Made by a program: the position numbers and the translations under genes. Positions 38,001-47,404 of a DNA stretch of 64,000 nucleotides are shown here, piece by piece. The stretch spans positions 513,541,772-513,605,771 of the forward strand of contig JASDDO010000001.1 of the NCBI GenBank assembly GCA_030015575.1, given 5' to 3'. The notes under the pieces were generated by a model. It was not told where the DNA came from, made no database searches, and saw nothing but the letters and a program-made list of their open reading frames with translations. The DNA is from Agapanthus africanus (taxonomy: Eukaryota; Streptophyta; Magnoliopsida; Asparagales; Amaryllidaceae). Numbering within the stretch: position 1 is the stretch's first letter; each line of letters opens with the position of its first letter.

Positions 38001-38551
38001 GGTGAAATGATGGAAGGCAAGACTGGTGCAAAGGTCTCGAACTCAAAGGACTCCAGCAAAGGTTCAAAACGAGTGTAGGCAACTGAGTCGGATGGTTCAG
38101 GTAACTCATCCGGAAAGTCGAAGGATTCAAACTCGGGTTGTGCACGGCTAAGATCGTTCGAGAACGTGAAACACTCGTATTCATTATCGGGCGCAGAAAC
38201 AGCAGCAGGTTCGAAGAGAAACGCACTAGTGGCGTCAAGATTATCGTGATCAAACAGAAACTCCTCGAATTCACACTCTTCTGGTGTGATCTCCTGGATC
38301 GAGCAGACGTCCAGTATATGAGCATTAGGTTCGGCAGGCTGATTCCCCAACCTAAAAATGTTGAGTTCAATCGTCATATTTCCAAAAGAGAGGTTCATCG
38401 AACTATTGCGACAATTGATCACAGCATTTGAGGTTGCGAGAAATGGTCGACCGAGTATCACCGGAATTTGATTCCGGGGGTTAGCTACAGGCTGTGTATC
38501 TAATACAATGAAGTCAAAGGGGAATATGAAGTCCCCGACTCTTATCAACAC
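35099..38551 (-). CDS. F pol: protease end, RT, RNase H, integrase (Athila type)
   Basis: A single open frame of 1150 codons in a fossil element. It begins inside the protease domain ([16 protein letters not shown] near residue 32). Reverse transcriptase spans about 270-480 ([22 protein letters not shown], catalytic FMDDFS at about 431). RNase H is at about 570-690 ([21 protein letters not shown]). The integrase zinc finger is at about 785-828 (H...H with C..C), its core at about 855-970 ([15 protein letters not shown]), and the C-terminal part ends in GHRCKPYL. The [18 protein letters not shown] stretch and the FMDD form are typical of the Athila/Tat branch. It reads on the same strand as, and directly after, the gag-protease region. 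No env follows. In the living family these domains are made as a polyprotein; here only the pol part is open. Confidence 0.93.
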   Translation of the reverse strand: MLIRVGDFIFPFDFIVLDTQPVANPRNQIPVILGRPFLATSNAVINCRNSSMNLSFGNMTIELNIFRLGNQPAEPNAHILDVCSIQEITPEECEFEEFLFDHDNLDATSAFLFEPAAVSAPDNEYECFTFSNDLSRAQPEFESFDFPDELPEPSDSVAYTRFEPLLESFEFETFAPVLPSIISPPTLELKPLPSHLKYAYLGENETLPIIISASLAPEQEKALLAVLHSNRQAFGWSMADIKGISPLIVEHHIHLMDDAKPARDPQRRLNPVMKEAVKKEIVKCLDSGIIYPISDSQWVSPIHVVPKKSGITVITNEANELIPTRTQTGWRVCIDYRKLNAATRKDHFPLPFIDQMLERLAGHEYYCFLDGYSGYNQIPIAEKDQDKTTFTCPFGTFAYRRMPFGLCNAPATFQRCMMGIFSDMVEKFLEIFMDDFSIFGDSFNECLLHLDAVLTRCKDKNLTLNWEKCHFMVREGIVLGHIISQNGIEVDKAKIEVISNLPPPRYVRDIRAFLGHAGFYRRFIKDFSKIARPLTLLLAKDTPFNFNSSCVTAFESLKRSLTSAPVLSSPDWTHPFEIMCDASDFAIGAVLGQHINKMPHVIYYASRTLNDAQLNYTTTEKEFLAVVFALENFRPYLIDSPVIVYTDHSALRHLFAKKDAKSRLIRWILLLQEFDLVIKDKRGCENVVADHLSRLPSSPSLPIPINDVFPDEQLLTVSCEPWFADIVNYLATGLLPTEWSSQDRLRFLSQVKHFYWDEPYLFKYCPDQIIRRCVPDEEFKSVLSFCHDQACGGHFGPRKTAEKILQCGFYWPQLFKDAHDYCKTCSRCQHMGRISRRNEMPLQPILVVEIFDVWGIDFMGPFPSSFGNLYILLVVDYVSKWVEAVPSRTNDNKVVVRFLKENIFSRFGHPRAIISDNGSHFCNRTFEALMRKYSINHKLSTPYHPQTCGQAEVSNRQIKQILEKTVSKNRKDWSLKLTNAIWAFRTAYKTNLGMSPYRLVYGKACYLPVEIEHRAFWAIKELNLSLDDAGSHRKLQLNELNELRDEAYDNAVVVKNRTKVFHDKHLLRKTFVPGQQVLLYDTRLHFHPGKLRSRWKGPYFVRNVYPQGAVDLENPKDGSLFKVNGHRCKPYLSAKPTEELLFLQEPVYPE

Positions 38552-38556
38552 ATCCT

Positions 38557-40967
38557 CTAGCTCCCCCTAGGGTGGGTGATCGATCGGTCGGCCATTTGGA
38601 GAGTGCAGTGCGTGGGTTTCAACTCTCCGACGCCTAATTGCTCGTATACTGAATACGGAAGCAGGTTAACACTGGCACCAAGATCTAATAGTGCGCGGTT
38701 GATGTTCTTATCCCCAATGGTAATTGAAATCGTAGGACAGCCAGGGTCCTTCCGTTTTTGTGGTAAAGATTGGGTAAGGGCATCACTCACAGCATTAGCC
38801 AAGAAAACTTTCTTGGGTACCTGAGACTTCCTCTTTTTCGTGCACAAGTCCTTTAAGATTTTCGCGTAAGACGGGACTTGTTGGACAGCATCTAAAAGAG
38901 GAATATTAATGTTAACCTGCTTAAATAACTCCAGAATCTTCTCCATTTGAGGATTTTGTTTATTAGACCTCAACCGGTTTGGAAATGGAACATTTTGAAA
39001 ATTGGTTGAGTCTAATGCTGGAGGAGGAGATTGTGGAGTTGGAACGGATCCCAGAATAGGTGTTCTCGTGGAGTGAGAAGTGGGTCCGTTCAGAGCAGAA
39101 GAAGAGGAAGGGGAGCCTGTTGAAGAACGGAGAATAGGCTCAGAAGACGAAGAAGAAGAAGAAGAAGAAGCGGCCGGGGTGTCATCGTTGATTCGCTTGC
39201 CAATGTTGTTTTGCAGCATCCTTCCCGATCTCAGTGTAGTCACGGCACTCACATTATGGTTTTGTTGTTCAAGAGCAACATGTGCATTATGTGGGTGACC
39301 GGGATTTGGAAGTGGCTGGGACGGGAGCTTCCCCTTCTCTCGCTCGCTCAAGGCCGCGTTCAGCTGTGTAATCTGGGCCTCGATGGTCTTGATGCTTTGC
39401 CCGTGTGCGGCAGTGTGTTGCACTAAAGATTGAATTGAAGACTGGATGTTGGCGGTGGATTGAGTCGATTGTTTAACAAACGCCTCCAGACTTCGCTCGA
39501 GCGAGGAAACCTTATCATTATTTGACGGAACAAAGTTGTTTGGTGGAAAAGAGTTGTTCGGTGCAAAGTTGTTCGTCTGGTTTTGGAAAGGCTGGGGTTG
39601 GAAGGGCTGCTGATATTGGTGTTGAGTTTGTTGCTGCGCTTGTTGTTGCGGCGGAGGGGCCCTTTGGAAATTGTTGCCCTGGAATTGATTTTGATTCTGA
39701 TTCCAGGCGAAATTGGGGTAGTTCCTCCAACCGGGATTGTAGGTGGAAGAGTATGGATCATTCCTCGGTCTTTGCTGGAAGGCAGCATTAACCTGATCCT
39801 GTCCTTGCGAGGGTGGATTGTAAGGACACTCTTCGGTCAAGTGGGAAGGATCGGACAACAAGCGCAGATGGTACGAAGGGGGAGAACAGGGGCAGGAGTA
39901 GGAGCAGAAAATTTGCTCTCTATTGCTTCAAGCTTTCTTGTTATAGCAGCCATTTCATCTTTCATCGCAATAGAGACGTCAAGTTGGTGGATTCCTACCC
40001 TAGACTGACCGGTAGAAGTGGAGGTAGAAGAAGAAGAAGTCGGTCTGGTGCTCTCCCACTGTAGCGTTTGCTCCGCAAGATCGTCAAAGAACTGCCACGC
40101 TTCCTCGTCAGATTACGATAGGAAGTGGCCCTGACAGATGGTTTCCAGCAACTGCTTCGTTGCTGGGTTCAGTCCCTCGTATAAGGTTTGGCAAAGTTGC
40201 CATTTCTCTATACCGTGGTGAGGACACTGAACAAGAAGGTCTTTGTATCGGTCAAAGCACTTCCAGAAGGGTTCAGAAGGAAGCTGGGAGAATTGGTTGA
40301 TTTCATTTCGAATTCTTGCGGTCTTATGATTTGGATAGAATTTTTTCAGAAACGCTTTAACAAACTCGTCCCAGTTGGTGATTGAGTGGGAAGCGGTGCT
40401 ATACAGCCATTTTTCAGCGAGATCGCATAAAGTGAACGGAATGACCCATAGACGTATAGCATCGTCCGATAGCTGGGTTGTTTTCATCATGGCACAGACA
40501 TTTTGAAATTTATTGATGAAGATATAGGCATCTTCAGATTCAAGCCTATGAAAACGTGGAAGCATGTTGATGAAATGGGGCTTAATTTCAAAGTTGTCCC
40601 CATTGGCCGGAGGAAGAGAAAGGCAGGTGGGAAGTGCAGAACGGGTGGGGTAGAAACGATCCGGAAGTGCGATTCGCTGCGGCGCTACAACAGGCGGAGG
40701 TGGTGGGAGATTGGTCTCCGTAGGAGGTGGAGTCAATCCAGCGGTGGTCAAAGAGATGTTCGGATTAAATCCCGACATCGCGGAAGAAGAGGTTGGTGAA
40801 GGTGAAGATGTATGAACAGAATTCCGGTCAACGTCGGAGTTGGCCGGCAAAGGAAGGGGTGAAAGAGGAGTGGACGGAGTATCGACTTCGGAGTCGATCG
40901 CGTAGTCGGTCGCGACTAACGTAACGCGGACTAGACGGGCGCTAGTGTCCCGAGTCCAAGCGGACAT
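38557..40967 (-). pseudogene. F gag-protease fossil (Athila type)
   Basis: On the minus strand, the N-terminal part (about 40.97-40.1 kb) carries the retrotransposon gag domain (LPRFHRLESEDAYIFINKF, WLYSTASHSITNWDEFVKAFLKKFYP, YEGLNPATKQLLE). It is followed by a zinc-knuckle remnant, a Q/N/P-rich linker, a serine run, and near 38.7 kb a protease-like stretch (GASVNLLPYSVYEQLGVGELKPT). The domain order and wording match Athila-type gag. About two breaks in total; fossil. Pol follows within a few bases. Confidence 0.88.
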
Positions 40968-41288
40968 ACACTAAACGAGTTTAGTATAGTCAAAGCGGAG
41001 AAGGTGGGGGTAAAAAAACGTCAATGGAGAAAGGCGATGGGTGGTGGGTGAAAATGGATTTGGCGACAAAAGGGCAAGTTTTTATAAAAGTTTTTGATTT
41101 TTTTTCTTTTTTTTTTTTAGAAAGAGATTTACAGAAATATGTACGGAAATACGGCTTAAGCAATCACAAACAAGATATGCACAATCACACCTAGATCTAG
41201 GGTAACCTAGGTCTACTAGACCTGTTCCTGAACTTGATTGTCGAAGTTAAACAATGTCGAGAAACGGGCTTAAAAATACACTGATCAC

Positions 41289-41403
41289 GAGGCCAGGTAA
41301 GTACAGAGATAAGGGGAGGTTGTCCAACGCTTTCACGAAGTTCCTTAATTAAATAACCCTTTCTCTTTCGGCGGTTGCGCCTTTAACACTTTCCTAGACA
41401 CCC
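41289..41403 (-). other. F leader block shared with Copia leaders
   Basis: The minus strand reads GGTGTCTAGGAAAGTGTTA, then TTAATTAAGGAACTTCG, GAAAGCGTTGGA.AACCTCCC and ...CCTGGCCT, collinear with 57844-57959 of Copia element E and needing only about one single-base gap. The centre forms CGT/GCG-type arms around GAAA. Confidence 0.85.
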
Positions 41404-41807
41404 CGTAAACAATATACGGTTAAGCGAGGTTCTAAACACGGTTTATCTTCTCCTAATAAGCGCGAAGTCCTTAGGGCTGAAGTCTAGTATTTTTTTAATT
41501 TACAATGGACAATGCATATGCTTTAGTGATTTTTGGGGTCCTGGGAAGGGTGATGAAATCCCCACCCAATCTGGATTGGTTTCAAGCCCCTTAAGTCCGT
41601 ATTAAAGAAATGCAAAACAGTAACAAATCAACTGCAAACAATTTTTATTTGCGGCGCAAAGAATCCTGCACAAGAACATTTTATTGGAAGGGGGAGAAGA
41701 GTTTGCGCAAAGAAGGCTGCAGAAAACACAGTTCAGTGGAGTTCAGAGGAGTGGAGAGAGGCAGAGGGACTTACAGAGAGATTTTGGGGCTCTGAAGCCA
41801 ACAGATG

Positions 41808-41854
41808 TCCGCGTTTCCGCGGCCAAACGCATGCAATGGCCGCGGATCCGCGGC
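41808..41854 (-). repeat. GC palindrome pair in F leader
   Basis: Arms TCCGCGTTTCCGCGGCC (41808-41824) and GGCCGCGGATCCGCGGC (41838-41854), 13 bases apart with GCATGC in the spacer. Confidence 0.9.
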
Positions 41855-42224
41855 TATGTGGAGGTATTGAGCTTCCAAATTTTCTGGGTGTGCTGCTGTG
41901 GTGGTCCTCTGCTTGTCTGGATTTGTGGAATTTTTATTTGCTCACTGTATCTGCTCCAGATTTTGACAGTAGATCGTCTCCTCCGTTTTGGTCCGTCGCG
42001 GTGTAGCCGCGAAATATGGGTCTATCTTCCCACGTCTTTGGCTCTGTACTTGAACTCCGTATTTTCAACGTCCTTGGCGTCGATCTTGAACTTCGTATTT
42101 TCCTGCACACTTGCACAAAAACTAATCAAGAATAACAAGATGGTTTTTTACAAAGTATGTTTTTTTTCGTTTTTTTTTTAATTACAAATTAACCCGAAAT
42201 TACACAAAGAAATAAACTACCGTC

Positions 42225-42242
42225 TCCCCGGCAATGGCGCCA
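42225..42242 (-). other. F primer-binding site, tRNA-Asp
   Basis: The minus strand reads TGGCGCCATTGCCGGGGA, two bases after the 5' LTR. It corresponds to the tRNA-Asp 3' end used by Athila-type elements (one difference from TGGCGCCGTTGCCGGGGA). Confidence 0.92.
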
Positions 42243-43209
42243 TTTGATTGACAGAGTACGTGCGTGTTCAAGTTTAGTTTTAAAGACCGCAATCAAGACG
42301 GTTTCGCTTGTAGCTAGCCGGTTGAGTACGGGTCGTCCGCAGGGAGATGAGAGTCTTTTTCAAAGTGTTTTAACGAGTTAAGTCCTGTGTTCAGATTTTG
42401 TTGGATTATCTAAGTGTTGAGTTGATATTTAAAGAGAGCATGTTAGGGTTAGGATTAGGTTAGTTTGAGTTAGGAGTCTCCACATCTTTCGTTGCCCCTC
42501 TTAATATCGGTGTTACGGTAATCGGCAACAACGGGGATTAGCACGACTAGGAAGGACTTTGCGAGTATAAGCTAGGCTTTCCAACGCATAAGTCTTCCTT
42601 TTGGTGCTTGTCCGTCCGTTCTTTGCTCTTAGCCATAATCTCTGGTTAATTCAACCACAACCGGTCTCACTACGGAATCACCGCTATCATGTAGGATAGG
42701 GTGCCGTAAGGAGCGGATTGTGGTTCAATTAACGGGAGTCGATTTAAGCTGTTGGGCAAGGAAAGAGTGAGAGAGATTTCCTTCTCTCAAACTTCCCTTA
42801 TCCTACCCTAACACGTATTAACTACTCACACATCATGATAAGGAAAAACAAAACAAAACAAAAGAGGAAGATAGAAAGAAGGAGATTAGAAGAATACGAC
42901 TAACTGTTTGCGACCTCACCTTGGCGAGGATCGAGCGTAAGTATCATTGTCGTATGAATGATAAAGAAAAAGAGAGAGAAAAGAAACAACAAGGAAATAA
43001 CAACAACTACTTAACAATTAAAATTACAACAAGTAAAGAAAGAGCAAGACAAGCATGATAATAAAATGATCTTCTTTATTTACCATTCCTCTCTCACAAA
43101 GCTCACTACAAGTTTAATGGAGAAGAGATGAGAAGAAGAAGAACATGTAAACTAAATCCTAGAAAAAGAAAATACAAGAATGGACCCTTTCCTTCATAAA
43201 GTTCTGGGC

Positions 43210-43217
43210 TATTTATA
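43210..43217 (-). promoter_or_regulatory. TATA box in F 5' LTR
   Basis: TATAAATA on the minus strand inside CCTATAAATAGCCC, a strong plant TATA context. Transcription would start some 30 bases further, near 43.18 kb. Confidence 0.7.
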
Positions 43218-43307
43218 GGCTGGAGATTGGAAACCTAGGGCAACCACCAGAACAAAAACGAAAAGACAAAAATACCCCCAAAATCTCTGCGCCTGCGGCG
43301 CCCGTAC

Positions 43308-43354
43308 GGCCGCGGATCCGCGGCCTGGACCCCACTTTGGCCGCGGATCCGCGG
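43308..43354 (-). repeat. GC palindrome pair in F 5' LTR
   Basis: GGCCGCGGATCCGCGGCC (43308-43325) and GGCCGCGGATCCGCGG (43339-43354), identical in form to the pair in the other LTR. Confidence 0.92.
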
Positions 43355-43817
43355 TCCTGTTGATGAATTGGATCTTGGGCTTTCTTGTGGTCCCCTGGTT
43401 TGCTGTCTTCTGTTCTCTGGTTCATATATTTTCTGAAAATACTTCCACATTTCTTCCAGAATTTCTGTTGAGGGAAAGGTGGACTTTTTGTCAAGATTTT
43501 GTCATGATTGCCTCGAGCTCCGCGTAGATCTCTTGGATTTTGTGCTACCATTGAGCCTTGTGCATGAGAATGACATTGATTCGACCTTTTGTCTTCCTAA
43601 ACTGGTATCTGGCAACATACGGATGAAGAGCGAAGACCGTGTTTTATCTGTGGTTGGCAGGAACCCGGATTTTTTCGTGTTTTCCATGAATTTCACCGTT
43701 TTAGAACCGAGAACCTGTATCCTGCAATTGACTAGCAAACACGGCTCAAGAGTATCTACGGATATGCAATGTGATAAAAATTGGGCGGTATGAAAATGCA
43801 AAAATCTGATATGAACA

Positions 43818-45173
43818 GGTTCGCTTAGCACACCGCTATGTTTCGGCACGCATCAAGTATGCTATTTCAAAAAATCTAAGGTGTCGAACGAGCCTGAACT
43901 AAGGATCTAACTAGAGAATTAGGGTTTTTATAGCATGTAAACAAACTTTACATTAAGTGAAATAGGAATACAACTTTTTTAGACCAGTCCTTCACTTCTA
44001 AAGATCCATGTAGTAGTCCCTTTGCTCTAAGTAGTAGTCTCCCGGACTCTCCTTTGGCTCCACTAAGTGAAAGGAACGAGCTTGCTCAAGGATCTTCGAG
44101 GCCGAATATGATCTACGTCAAAGAATTTCTAACTCAAGCTACCTCTTCACTAATTGATGGATTAGTGAAGCAAAAAATCTATACAAAATTGCTAGTTTGG
44201 TATAAATTGATGAAGTAGGAATTTTGCTCACTTTAGAATTATTTTTCTCTTTTTCTTTTCTTCACTCGAGAAAACCTAGTGAGCTCAAATGAGATGATGA
44301 AGAAGAAGAAGTGGTCAATCATGGGAACCATGGGTGAGAAAATATCATATATGATATTTGTAGAGACTTAACCATGGCTAAAAATAATGGTTGGGTTAAT
44401 AAATATCTAGAGTAAAACAAAATTAGTAGACCAAGTCAAGGTTTCCACAAGCTTCTACAAGCATCATAACCATGCCAATTTCCACCTAATTTTGTTTTTC
44501 CCTTAATAATTAAATCCAAAAATTATCGTAAGTATGGTATGAGTCTCATACACCCATGTCCAATGTATCATCAAGCATGACACAAAAATAAATACATTAA
44601 TATATATCACATATATATTTATATGTATTAGTAGAAACGAAATTCTTAAGTGAGTTAATATATATTAATATGTCAAATATATAATTATATATTAAATTAT
44701 TAAATCAACATTTTATTTAGTAATCCGGCTATATCACATACAACAGACTAATATCATTTATATCTTATATCGAATCAACACTTGATTCAATTACCTATTT
44801 ATATCTCATATAACAGACTGATATCAAATATCGCGATTACAATACGGTATCACATACACGCATTAATCTTGGTCCCGCACATATTACATATGTGTCTTAC
44901 TTCGTTTCGCTTGAGCCAGGAAACCTCTGTGTAGAACTCTAAAGACTCGTCAATACGCCAGCAGTAGATGATGATCATATCAGTCACCCACAAGCCGTCA
45001 GCGGTACTAGTTGGATGTAACGGCTACCCAGTTATTGAGTGATCAAAAGATCTACAAGCAAGCTTGTCCATACTCCCGTGAATCCAGTAAGTAACACAAC
45101 CGTACAGTCCAGTCTCTTCGTCTGATATGTCGCATATCGAGTCTGGGGGTGGTAAACGTCGGACCCTAATAAC
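43818..45173 (-). mobile_element. G, Copia LTR portion (rest outside window)
   Basis: Continues G after F. The order of blocks parallels the LTRs of C and D on the minus strand (reverse of the LTR end, TAGGGTTTTTATAGCATG, long A/T repeats with TAATCCGGCTATATC, AAACCTCTGTGTAGAACTCTAAAGACTCGTCAATACGCC written in parts, ending GGACCCTAATAAC). Only LTR sequence is seen; it is interrupted by D at 45174, with ATAAC (45169-45173) as expected target copy. Whether G is a full element or a solo LTR cannot be told here. Confidence 0.8.
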
Positions 45174-47388
45174 TGTATGATTACTAGGCTCTTTCACAAG
45201 GGTCTATAAGGTATCAACCATGCCGAATTTAAAATTTTCAAGTGCCGAACAAGCTAAAGCGAGGATCTTTGCTAGATAATTAGGATTAACAAAGCATGTA
45301 AACAACTTTATATCTAAGAGAATGGGATTACAACCTTTATAGTTCGTTCGTTCGCTTCATAAGCTATGAGTAGTAGTCCCTTCTCCGCGATCCATGAACT
45401 TCCGGACTCTAGAGAGGCTCCACAAGCTGAACGATCCATGCTAGCTTGAAATCTTCCTTTTCAAAGTTGATCTATCTTAAAGAATCTTTAACACAAGCTC
45501 TCACTTTTCTAATCAAGTATTAGTGAAGTGAACACCCTAATCTAAGTGGCTAGAATAGATAAGTATGATGAAGTACGAATTTAGCTCTCTTTTTCTTTCA
45601 ATTTCTCACACTTATTCATCACTAACCCAAAAGCTAGAAAGCTTTTCAAGAGGAAGAAGAAGAAGAAAAGTCTTTTGTGATGAATAATGAAATTGTGTTG
45701 TGGTTACAATTGAAACCCTTGGTTAAGAATGAAAGGCTTAACCATTGTAGATAATAAACCATGGTAAAGGGTTCGGGTTGGGTTAAGAAATTTCTTCACA
45801 AAATATCAATGCAAAATATCTAAGCTTAAAACAAAATAAAGCTTCTAAAAGCTTCATGAAAAAACTAACCCAAATGCTAACCCAAATCAAACCCTAACTT
45901 GTTTAATCTCCACAAATCATGCTGTATTTGTAACCCTAACTTCTTACAATATTATATATCACATATATAATATATTTTTGTAACAAAAGAAAATAATACA
46001 ATTAACATATATCGTATATATATCAATATATTATCCGGTGAGAAAATGAATCATATAAAGCGAGCTTATATTAGTTAATGTAATATAATATATCACATAT
46101 ATAATTATATATTAAATTATTGAATCAACACTTGATTCGACAATCCGGCTATATCGCATATAACCGACTAATATAACATGTACCGATTCATCGAATCAAC
46201 ACTTGATCCGATGACCCGGCTATATCATATACCCGGCCAATATCATATATCGCGAGAATAGAATACGGTATCTCATATCGTATTATTCTCGGTCCTGCAC
46301 ATATCACATATGTGTTCCTACTCCGTTTTGCCTGAGCCAGGAAACCTCTGTGTAGGACTCTAAAGAATCGTCAATACGCCGGCAGTAGGTGATGATCATA
46401 TCAAATACCCACAAGATGCATGCGGTCAACTAAACGTAACAGTCACCCATGCATTGAGCAATCAAAAGATCAACAAGCAAGTCTGTACATTCTCCTGCAA
46501 ATCCAATCAGTAAACACTACCGTACAGTCCGGTCTCTTCGTCTGATATGTTGCATATCTAGTCTAGAGGTGGTAAACGTCAGATCCTAGTAACCGATAAG
46601 TCGTGTCGATGTAAGGCTCATAACGGGTCGAGAAACTACTGATAACAATTACCAGTAAATCTCCATATCATCCCTGGCCAGGGACTTCCAGTTATAGCCA
46701 ATCGAACAAAGTACAACATCAACTCCCCATACCGGGAGAGATGAAACCCCTTCTATCGCTCATTGCCTCCATGTGATTCGGGACTGTACCCAAAAGCCAC
46801 CGTTTTGCATGCCCTCTTGGACGTGGTAAGGTGGAAATCAAAGCACAGTGGGAATCACACAAGACTCTATGACGATCTCGGGTCTACAGACTAACCTGTA
46901 CCAGTGTCACCGGAGAACTTCTATCTGACGCTAGGTATAATACCATCCAGGAGTTCTCGGCGAGTCCGTTCAGTGTACCCAGTCTCCATTGAGCACCCGT
47001 ACACCATCTTTGATGTCCAACACCAATGGATATGGGATCATCCATCGCCCATCATATGGGCCAAGCTGCGTGTGCGCTAGTCTACTCTGGAGTATCGATA
47101 CCCTGTCTCGATACACTCTCGACTAGGAACAGTTATACGATGTACTCGTTGACTACCCTAGCCGCACTAGTATGATCTCATCATAGTCCTAGTAGTCGAG
47201 TACATATCCTAGAGGCTTTATCAACACGTGATCACAAAACAGTATTCGTTAACATGTTAAGATAAAGTGAAACCAGATAGCATACTATCATATCGAGCAA
47301 GAAAGTCCTCTCTATATATATCCAAGCATCCATTATAATATACATCATATGTACAATAATGGTCTCTAGGGCATACATATAACTAGCA
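45174..47388 (-). repeat. D 3' LTR
   Basis: 2215 bases. The minus strand starts TGCTAGTTATATGTATGCCC like C, and the plus strand starts TGTATGATTACTAGG. Holds two AATCAACACTTGAT-type hairpins near 46.12 and 46.19 kb. Confidence 0.92.
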
Positions 47389-47404
47389 ATCTCCCATTTG
47401 CACT
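47389..47404 (-). other. D polypurine tract
   Basis: The minus strand reads AGTGCAAATGGGAGAT directly before the 3' LTR. Confidence 0.88.

Larger units (their letters stand above)
40968..42224 (-). other. F untranslated leader
   Basis: About 1.26 kb between primer site and gag on the minus strand. It holds a GC palindrome pair (41808-41854) and, nearer gag, a block (about 41289-41403) homologous to the leader block of the Copia elements. No coding frame with recognisable domains on the minus strand. Confidence 0.8.
31841..43817 (-). mobile_element. Athila-type Gypsy element F
   Basis: A complete insertion in the LTR of G, flanked by GGTTC (31836-31840 and 43818-43822), with 1573-base LTRs at both ends. 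On the minus strand: 5' LTR 42245-43817, tRNA-Asp primer site 42225-42242, leader, gag-protease stretch, pol with RT-RNase H before integrase (Ty3/Gypsy order), a 1.7-kb non-coding region, polypurine tract, and 3' LTR 31841-33413. LTRs differ by about 1-1.5% by eye, the youngest in the window (about half a million years at 1.3e-8). Pol is open throughout; the gag-protease stretch has about two breaks. No env-like frame is seen. Confidence 0.95.
42245..43817 (-). repeat. F 5' LTR
   Basis: 1573 bases, about 98.5-99% identical to 31841-33413 by eye. In the sense of the element the GC palindrome pair (43308-43354) lies about 90 bases before the TATA box. Confidence 0.95.

Noticed and set aside
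35357-40064. Many open frames of 60-140 codons on the plus strand across F
   Set aside because: They lie opposite the gag and pol frames of F and have no recognisable domains; shadows of the real frames.
43818-45173. A separate solo LTR unrelated to 31831-31840
   Set aside because: The GGTTC duplication and the continuous C/D-like LTR end (TGCTGGGTTCGC across the F insertion) show both parts belong to one LTR, G.
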